DNA from: Hydrogenothermaceae bacterium
GTDB taxonomy: Bacteria; Aquificota; Aquificia; Aquificales; Hydrogenothermaceae
Reading direction: 5' to 3'
Assembly (NCBI GenBank): GCA_027052485.1
Contig: JALUFA010000134.1
Coordinates: forward strand, 1 to 10,729
DNA: 10,729 bases
A model generated the notes under the pieces. The model worked only from the letters and a program-made list of their open reading frames with translations, was not told the DNA's origin and ran no database searches. Position 1 is the first letter of the stretch. Each line of letters opens with the position of its first letter. The position numbers and the translations under genes were made by a program. Shown here in pieces: positions 6,093 to 10,729 of this stretch.

Positions 6093-6115
6093 ATAGCTTA
6101 TTAAGTTTTAATATA

Positions 6116-6124
6116 TGCTAATAT
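6116..6124 (+). promoter_or_regulatory. Candidate extended -10 promoter element for hemE
   Basis: TGCTAATAT matches an extended -10 (TGn plus TAATAT, five of six to TATAAT) and would start RNA near 6131, leaving a leader of about 33 bases before the hemE ATG. No good -35 is seen, which extended -10 promoters can tolerate. It faces the minus-strand element at 6129-6137, so the two predicted start sites cross. Confidence 0.35.
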
Positions 6125-6128
6125 TTTT

Positions 6129-6137
6129 ATTATAGCA
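6129..6137 (-). promoter_or_regulatory. Candidate extended -10 promoter element for the cytochrome c genes
   Basis: On the minus strand this reads TGCTATAAT, a perfect extended -10 (TGn plus TATAAT). Transcription would begin near 6122, giving a leader of roughly 40 bases before ATG 6079. No convincing -35 is present at the expected distance. It is the best match to a sigma-70-type -10 that I found in the intergenic regions. Confidence 0.5.
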
Positions 6138-6163
6138 ATAAAAGAAATTTTTTTGAGGGCTTA

Positions 6164-7207
6164 ATGCAACCAAAAAACGATTTGCTTCTGAGAGCGATAA
6201 AAAAAGAGCCTATAGAGAGAACTCCCATCTGGCTTATGAGGCAGGCCGGCAGGTATATGCCAGAGTATAGAAAGCTACGACAACAGGCTGGAAACTTTAA
6301 AAACTTTTATAAAAACGTAGAACTGGCTACGAAGGCCTCTATCTTACCTAAACAGATTTTAGACGTGGATGCCATCATTATCTTTTCAGATATCCTCACT
6401 CCTCTTGAGCCTATGGGGATGAACTTTGAGTTTAAAGAGGGAGAAGGGCCGGTTTTTGAAAATCCTATAAAAAGCCGTGAAGATATCAATAGGCTAAAAC
6501 CGCTTGACGTATCAGAGGTTAACTACGTAGGTGAAATTATCAAAAATGTAAATCAAGAAATAAACCGAGAAATTCCTGTTATTGGTTTTTGCGGTGCACC
6601 TTTTACCCTTGCTGCATACATGATAGAAGGGAAAACATCTAGAGACTTTAAAAAGGCTAAATCATTCATGTTTGACAATCCAGAAGATTTTAAGCTTTTA
6701 CTTGATAAACTTGCTGATGCACTTATAGAGTATCTAGCTTTTCAGTTTGAGAGTGGAGCAGATGTGGTACAGATATTTGACAGCTGGGCTGGATACTTAT
6801 CTCCTGATGATTACAGGGAGTTTGCCCTTCCTCCTATTAAAAAGATTATTTCTGCACTGAAGGATAAGATAGACAAGCCTGTTATCCACTTTACAAAAGG
6901 AGTAGCTGGATTTTTAGATGATATGATTACCTCTGGAGCTGATGCTTACAGTGTGGACTGGATGGTTGATATATCTGTTGTAAAAGATAAAGTTTACCCA
7001 TCAGCAGCGGTACAGGGAAATTTAGACCCAGTGGTGCTATACGCAGATAGAGAAGTTATTAGAAAGAAAGCTAAAGCAATCCTAGACAAATGGGGTCAAG
7101 ACTCAGGACATATATTTAATTTAGGACATGGACTTATGCCTGATATGGAACAGGATAAGGTCAAATATCTGGTTGATGTGGTAAAAGAGGAAAGCAGAAG
7201 GGATTAA
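6164..7207 (+). CDS. hemE: Uroporphyrinogen III decarboxylase
   Basis: HemE removes the four acetate carboxyls of uroporphyrinogen III to give coproporphyrinogen III, a cytoplasmic step of haem synthesis needing no cofactor. The 347-residue length is typical. The N-terminal signature [17 protein letters not shown] (res. 20-36) supplies R26 and R30 for substrate carboxylates, and [15 protein letters not shown] (71-85) holds the catalytic D76. [16 protein letters not shown] (141-156) contains Y152, DSWAG holds S207, HFTKGV is at 242-247, and NLGHGLMPD (319-327) contains H322. These correspond to active-site residues of characterised UROD enzymes. ATG 6164 is preceded by GAGGG at 6155-6159. The gene is divergent from two c-type cytochromes, which need haem, so shared control from the 84-base gap is plausible. 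Its stop overlaps the convergent mnmG stop by 4 bp. Confidence 0.97.
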   Translation: MQPKNDLLLRAIKKEPIERTPIWLMRQAGRYMPEYRKLRQQAGNFKNFYKNVELATKASILPKQILDVDAIIIFSDILTPLEPMGMNFEFKEGEGPVFENPIKSREDINRLKPLDVSEVNYVGEIIKNVNQEINREIPVIGFCGAPFTLAAYMIEGKTSRDFKKAKSFMFDNPEDFKLLLDKLADALIEYLAFQFESGADVVQIFDSWAGYLSPDDYREFALPPIKKIISALKDKIDKPVIHFTKGVAGFLDDMITSGADAYSVDWMVDISVVKDKVYPSAAVQGNLDPVVLYADREVIRKKAKAILDKWGQDSGHIFNLGHGLMPDMEQDKVKYLVDVVKEESRRD

Positions 7208-9072
7208 CAACCTCTGCTCTTTGCCTCCTTTTGTTTTTGTAGGTAAATCATTATTGCTGTTATTGCTGCAGGTGTAATTCCTTCAAGTCTAGCAGCATGT
7301 CCCAGTGTTAAAGGTTTAGCCTTTGAAAGTTTTTGTATAATCTCTTTTCTCAATCCGGGGATTTTTGAAAAGTCTAGGTCTTCTGGTAGTTTGATATTTT
7401 CTAGATGCTTCATCTTTTCGTTTAGTTTTTCTTCCCTTTCAAAGTACCCTGCATACTTAACATTTATTTCCACCTCTTCAGCTACGTAATCCTTCTCAGG
7501 TGTAGGAAATCCTTCTTCTTTTAATTTTTTCAGGTCTACATCTGGTCGTTGTAGATACTGGAACAGGGTAGTAGTTTTGCCGTTCACATTTATTTTTTCT
7601 GATTTATATCTGTCTAGCCAACTTTTTATCTCATCTTCCATCTCTTTAACCAGTTTATATTGCTCCTCGGTTAGCATTCCAAGATTGTAAGCTTTCTTGT
7701 AAAGTCTGAGTATGGGGTTGTCTTGGCGAAGGTGTAGTCTGTACTCTGAGCGGGCAGTAAACAGTCTGTAAGGTTCAATCACTCCTCTTGTTGTAAGGTC
7801 ATCTATCATAACACCTATGTAGCTTTCATCTCTCCTAAGGTAAAATGGTTCTTTTCCTAAAGCCCGTAGTGCTGCGTTTATACCTGCCACCAATCCCTGT
7901 CCTGCTGCCTCTTCGTAGCCTGTTGTACCGTTAAAGTTCCCAGCGTGGTAAAGGCCTTTTATCCTTTTTGTCTCCAGTGTAGGGTAAAGCTCAGTTGGCG
8001 GTACCACATCGTACTCAATGGCATACGCTGGTCTTAATAACACAACATTTTCTAGTCCCGGGATTGAGCGGTACATCTCCCACTGTACTTCTTCCGGTAG
8101 AGATGTGGAAAGCCCGTTTGGGTATATGCTGATACCGTCTCTAGTTTCAGGCTCAAGCCATACTGTATGACGGGCTTTGTCGGCAAACTTTACGATTTTG
8201 TCTTCTATTGAAGGGCAGTATCTAGGCCCTACTCCGGTTATAGCTCCACCGTAAAGTGCCGTTCTGTGGAGGTTATCCCTTATGATTTTATGGGTCTTTT
8301 CTGTTGTATAGGTGATATAGCAAGAAACCTGGTCTTTTTGTCCTTCTCTAAACCAGTATGAACCTACAGGCTCAGTCCAGAATGAAAATTTAGGTGGAGG
8401 CTCATCTCCCGGCGCCTCTTCAAGGATAGACCAGTTTATAGTGTTTTTATCAAGTCTTGCCGGTGTACCTGTTTTAAAACGAATTAGTGGAAAGCCGTGT
8501 TTTCTGTAAAACTCAGGTAGTTTTTGGGCTGGTTTTTCTCCCATTCTACCTGCTGGAAACTGCTTCTCACCAATGTGGATAACTCCATCTAAAAATGTTC
8601 CAGTTGTAACGACTACTGACTTTGTCCTTATCTTGAGTTGTCCGTCTACCTCTACACCTTCAACTTCGTTTGTGTTTTCCTTTAGGAAGATGTTTGTAGC
8701 TTCACCTTCTATTACTGTGAGATTTTCTGTGTTTTGGGTTTTATTTACCATGTACTTTCTGTACTCTTCTTTGTCTGCCTGTGCCCTTGGAGAGCGTACA
8801 GCTGGGCCTTTTCTTGTATTTAACATCTTGTACTGGAGGCCTGTTTGGTCTATAGCTTTTCCCATCTCACCGCCAAAGGCGTCAATCTCCCTCACAACGA
8901 TACCTTTAGCAATACCTCCAATGGCAGGATTACATGGCATAAGACCTACTTTTTCTTTGTCTAGGGTGACAAGTGCTGTTTTTGCTCCAAGCTTTGCACT
9001 TGCAAGGGCAGCCTCTATACCTGCGTGGCCTCCACCTATCACAACTACATCAAACTCTCTATCGTAAACCAA
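7204..9072 (-). CDS. mnmG: tRNA uridine-5-carboxymethylaminomethyl modification enzyme, FAD subunit
   Basis: MnmG (GidA) works with MnmE to install the (carboxymethyl)aminomethyl group on C5 of wobble uridine 34 in several tRNAs, using FAD, NADH, glycine or ammonium and a folate one-carbon donor. The 622 residues match the long bacterial form. Visible features are the Rossmann FAD motif [14 protein letters not shown] (res. 9-22), [12 protein letters not shown] (46-57, C47), FKTGTPARL (199-207), [11 protein letters not shown] (282-292, C286) and [20 protein letters not shown] (382-401). The C-terminal MnmE/tRNA-binding helices end with [18 protein letters not shown]. The start is TTG at 9072 (protein reads [11 protein letters not shown]), with GAGGT at 9081-9085, eight bases upstream. 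It lies 60 bp after proA on the same strand with no hairpin between them, so co-transcription is likely. The 3' end overlaps hemE by 4 bp. Confidence 0.97.
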   Translation of the reverse strand: MVYDREFDVVVIGGGHAGIEAALASAKLGAKTALVTLDKEKVGLMPCNPAIGGIAKGIVVREIDAFGGEMGKAIDQTGLQYKMLNTRKGPAVRSPRAQADKEEYRKYMVNKTQNTENLTVIEGEATNIFLKENTNEVEGVEVDGQLKIRTKSVVVTTGTFLDGVIHIGEKQFPAGRMGEKPAQKLPEFYRKHGFPLIRFKTGTPARLDKNTINWSILEEAPGDEPPPKFSFWTEPVGSYWFREGQKDQVSCYITYTTEKTHKIIRDNLHRTALYGGAITGVGPRYCPSIEDKIVKFADKARHTVWLEPETRDGISIYPNGLSTSLPEEVQWEMYRSIPGLENVVLLRPAYAIEYDVVPPTELYPTLETKRIKGLYHAGNFNGTTGYEEAAGQGLVAGINAALRALGKEPFYLRRDESYIGVMIDDLTTRGVIEPYRLFTARSEYRLHLRQDNPILRLYKKAYNLGMLTEEQYKLVKEMEDEIKSWLDRYKSEKINVNGKTTTLFQYLQRPDVDLKKLKEEGFPTPEKDYVAEEVEINVKYAGYFEREEKLNEKMKHLENIKLPEDLDFSKIPGLRKEIIQKLSKAKPLTLGHAARLEGITPAAITAIMIYLQKQKEAKSRGC

Positions 9073-9132
9073 TCTTTTTTACCTCTTAAACGTTATCAAA
9101 GCACCTTAAAAATATTCAGCTGGGATATATTT

Positions 9133-10476
9133 TCAACGTCTTTCACAGCTTTCGGTGTTTATCTCTACATCTTCATCTTCTTTAGGAATACCAACTCCGT
9201 TTCTTATCTGCCCATTTCCAAAGATGATAAACTTAGGAATTGTAAGCTCTTTTAATCCCATTGGGCCTCTTGCATGGATTTTATCTGTTGATATTCCCAT
9301 CTCAGCTCCAAGGCCAAACTCGTTTCCATCGGTAAATCTGGTTGATGCGTTTATGTATACGGCAGCACTATCTACCTCATTAATAAATCTCATGCCTCTT
9401 TCGTAGTTTTCAGTAACGATAGACTCAGAGTGTCCTGAGCCGTATTTATGGATAAAGTTTATCGCATCATCTAAATCATCAACAACTTTCACAGCGATGA
9501 TAAGGTCTAGGAACTCTTCGTAAAAGTCCTCTTCAGTTGCAGGGACAATCTCTGTGTTTTGGGCTTTGGGATGGTCTTTTAAGATGTTGTATGAAATCTC
9601 ATCACATCTCATTTCAACGCCGGCTTTTCCATAGTAGTAAGCAATCTCTGGTAAGAAATCCTCTGCAATTTCTTTATCTACAACTAAGTTTTCAATTGCA
9701 TTACACACAGATGGTCTTTCAACTTTTGCGTTGTAAGCTATATTTAATGCTTTTTCCATGTCTGCGTATCTGTCAACGTACAGATTACACACACCTTTGT
9801 AATGTTTTATTACCGGAATTTTTGAGTTTTCGGCAACTGCTCTGATTAAACTTTCTCCCCCTCTTGGTATCACAACGTCTATGTACTCATCCAGTTGTAA
9901 AAGTTCGTTTACAACTTGTCTGTCTGTAGTATCAACAAATAAGATGGCATCTTCAGGGTATCCAACCTCCCTTGCTGCCTGTTTTAGAATGTCTACGAGC
10001 ACTCTGTTTGAGTTTATCGTTTCACTTCCACCTTTGAGAATTACTGCATTTGACGATTTGATACATAAAGATGCAGCCTCTATTGTCACGTTTGGTCTTG
10101 CTTCATATATGATTAAAATTGCCCCTAACGGAACTCTCATCCTTCCAACTTTTAAGCCGTTTGGTCTAGTCCACATTGAGATAACTTCACCGACAGGGTC
10201 GGGCAAGGCTATAACGTCGTTTAGAACCTGAACCATTCCTTTTATTCTCTTTTCATTTAGGGCAAGTCTGTCAAGGAGAGCTTTTGAGTATCCTTTTTTT
10301 CTGGCTGCTTCAAGGTCTATTTCATTTGCTTTTTGTAGTTCTTCTCTTCTTTCTTCTAACAACTGTGCTGTTCTTTCCAGCAGTTTGTTTTTTACATCTG
10401 TGTTTATAGCTGTAAGCTTTCTTTTTACTTTGTTTGCTTTTTTTGCAATCTCAACGGCGTAATCTTTTGGGTTCAT
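9133..10476 (-). CDS. proA: Gamma-glutamyl phosphate reductase (proline biosynthesis) with C-terminal extension
   Basis: ProA reduces gamma-glutamyl phosphate with NADPH to glutamate semialdehyde, the second step of proline synthesis, in the cytoplasm. Family landmarks are VPLGAILIIYEARPNVT (res. ~115-131), ILKGGSE (~146-152), VIPRGGESL (~202-210), the catalytic cysteine in ERPSVCNAIENLV (C258; usual form RPGVCNA.E) and the C-terminal GNEFGLGAEMGISTDKIHAR (~383-402), then GPMGL. At 447 residues it is ~25-30 longer than the common ~417. The excess is mainly a charged tail after FGNGQIRN, ending EDEDVEINTESCERR, where most homologues stop. ATG 10476 has AGGAGAG at 10480-10486 just upstream. The partner proB is not in the window; mnmG follows instead. 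Confidence 0.96.
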   Translation of the reverse strand: MNPKDYAVEIAKKANKVKRKLTAINTDVKNKLLERTAQLLEERREELQKANEIDLEAARKKGYSKALLDRLALNEKRIKGMVQVLNDVIALPDPVGEVISMWTRPNGLKVGRMRVPLGAILIIYEARPNVTIEAASLCIKSSNAVILKGGSETINSNRVLVDILKQAAREVGYPEDAILFVDTTDRQVVNELLQLDEYIDVVIPRGGESLIRAVAENSKIPVIKHYKGVCNLYVDRYADMEKALNIAYNAKVERPSVCNAIENLVVDKEIAEDFLPEIAYYYGKAGVEMRCDEISYNILKDHPKAQNTEIVPATEEDFYEEFLDLIIAVKVVDDLDDAINFIHKYGSGHSESIVTENYERGMRFINEVDSAAVYINASTRFTDGNEFGLGAEMGISTDKIHARGPMGLKELTIPKFIIFGNGQIRNGVGIPKEDEDVEINTESCERR

Positions 10477-10501
10477 TCTCTCTCCTGAAAAATATTTGTT
10501 G

Positions 10502-10530
10502 ATAATACAATTACTATCACGCTTTGAAAA
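10502..10530 (-). promoter_or_regulatory. Candidate proA-mnmG promoter
   Basis: On the minus strand TTTTCA (10525-10530, four of six to TTGACA), a 17-base spacer and TATTAT (10502-10507, five of six to TATAAT) make a reasonable sigma-70 promoter. It would start RNA about 20 bases before ATG 10476, enough to include the ribosome site. A loose dyad (GTTGATA near 10499-10505 against TATCAC near 10515-10520) overlaps the -10 and could be an operator, but it is imperfect. Confidence 0.42.
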
Positions 10531-10563
10531 GTAAAATCAAGGGTTAAGATTTTGTGGTTTGTG

Positions 10564-10602
10564 AAAAATTAAAAGGATGGAGAGGGGTCAGCCCCCTTTT
10601 AA
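10564..10602 (-). terminator. Probable rho-independent terminator of the chemotaxis receptor gene
   Basis: Read on the minus strand, TTAAAAGG (10602-10595) and CCTTTTAA (10576-10569) form a perfect 8-bp stem enclosing a small inner GGG-CTGA-CCC hairpin, followed by TTTTT. It starts eight bases after the receptor stop codon, exactly where its terminator is expected. An alternative AGGGG/CCCCT stem (10583-10587 with 10593-10597) competes for the same bases and, read on the plus strand, is followed by TTT. The rest of the 133-base gap holds only the proA promoter region. Confidence 0.52.
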
Positions 10603-10609
10603 AAGATAC

Positions 10610-10729
10610 TTAAACCTTAAACTTATCAAGTACTTCCTGTAGTTTTTTAGCTGCTTCGTAAACTTTATTGATAGATTTAACCATATTTTCTATGTTTAGG
10701 GAGTTTTCTTGAGATGCTTTGTTTATCTC
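10610..10729 (-). CDS. C-terminal end of a methyl-accepting chemotaxis protein (truncated by window edge)
   Basis: On the minus strand the frame is open from base 10729 to a TAA at 10612-10610, giving the last 39 residues. They read EINKASQENSLNIENMVKSI, then an alanine/leucine helix ending LQEVLDKFKV. This is the typical end of the MCP signalling domain, where a 'I..as.eqa..i.ei..ai..in' helix passes into 'aa..L...v..F.v'. MCPs are membrane receptors that control CheA through CheW and imply chemotaxis and motility. The sensory and membrane parts lie beyond the window, so the ligand cannot be guessed. A hairpin with a T run directly follows the stop. A soluble receptor or other long coiled coil is less likely given the FKV end. 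Confidence 0.72.
   Translation of the reverse strand, partial: EINKASQENSLNIENMVKSINKVYEAAKKLQEVLDKFKV

Noticed and set aside
6080..6094. ATG at 6094 as the cytochrome c start
   Set aside because: GGAGGT overlaps this codon and correctly positions ATG 6079, which gives a standard signal peptide.
8573..9067. A 164-codon plus-strand open frame opposite the start of mnmG
   Set aside because: It is a shadow of mnmG: Ser/Pro/Phe-rich low-quality protein, no ribosome site, and the minus strand encodes a highly conserved FAD-binding domain over the same bases.
9073..9132. A terminator or promoter between proA and mnmG
   Set aside because: I found no stable hairpin with a T run and no convincing -35/-10 pair in these 60 bases.
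9025..9255. A plus-strand frame spanning the mnmG-proA gap
   Set aside because: It overlaps the ends of two real minus-strand genes and has AT-rich non-protein-like composition and no start signal.
9155..10231. Several plus-strand open frames (83-116 codons) opposite proA
   Set aside because: All are antisense to clearly conserved ProA sequence, have no ribosome sites and no recognisable protein features.
1..10729. CRISPR arrays, insertion sequences, tRNAs, phage or toxin-antitoxin genes
   Set aside because: No repeat-spacer pattern, terminal inverted repeats with a transposase, cloverleaf, or such protein motifs were seen on either strand.

Overview
The window looks like a compact, fairly AT-rich bacterial chromosome segment carrying housekeeping genes. 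The best guess is Aquificota (Aquificales, Hydrogenothermaceae-like). The reasons are Lys/Glu/Ile-rich proteins, a MraY whose catalytic spacing matches the Aquifex enzyme, a stand-alone SPOUT methyltransferase of the type known from Aquifex and Thermotoga, short class I cytochromes c, and very tight gene packing. This is inference from protein character; no 16S or other marker is present. I see no CRISPR array, insertion sequence, prophage, tRNA or rRNA, and no stretch over 300 bases without a gene.

Layout. (1) 1-2616, plus strand: a translationally coupled run of a TPR/SPOR-domain protein (5' end outside the window), a GT2 polyprenyl-phosphate-type glycosyltransferase and a multi-pass UPF0104/LPG-synthase-TM-like membrane protein. 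Overlaps of 8 and 4 bp suggest one cell-envelope operon. (2) 2598-3398, minus: an unusual protein with a receiver-like N-terminal domain, an acidic/proline-rich linker and a long helical C-terminus. (3) 3501-5378, plus: a SPOUT RNA methyltransferase, mraY (lipid I synthesis) and a 68-residue single-span membrane protein with two cysteines. (4) 5372-6079, minus: two small secreted c-type cytochromes separated by a hairpin. (5) 6164-7207, plus: hemE (uroporphyrinogen decarboxylase). (6) 7204-10476, minus: proA (proline synthesis) followed by mnmG (tRNA wobble-uridine modification). (7) 10610-10729, minus: the last 39 codons of a methyl-accepting chemotaxis protein, followed by a likely terminator.

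Common themes. All three convergent gene pairs overlap at their 3' ends (19, 7 and 4 bp), so no terminator can lie between them. Three genes use TTG starts. The two divergent intergenic regions hold dense regulatory-looking signals: TTAACA direct repeats with an inverted repeat at 3424-3447, and two interlocked extended -10 elements at 6116-6137 between the cytochrome and hemE genes.

Nothing here is clearly a new defence or mobile system. The most original items are the receiver-like/helical protein, the hairpin that both resembles a terminator and masks the ribosome binding site of the second cytochrome gene, and the small cysteine-containing membrane protein next to the cytochromes.
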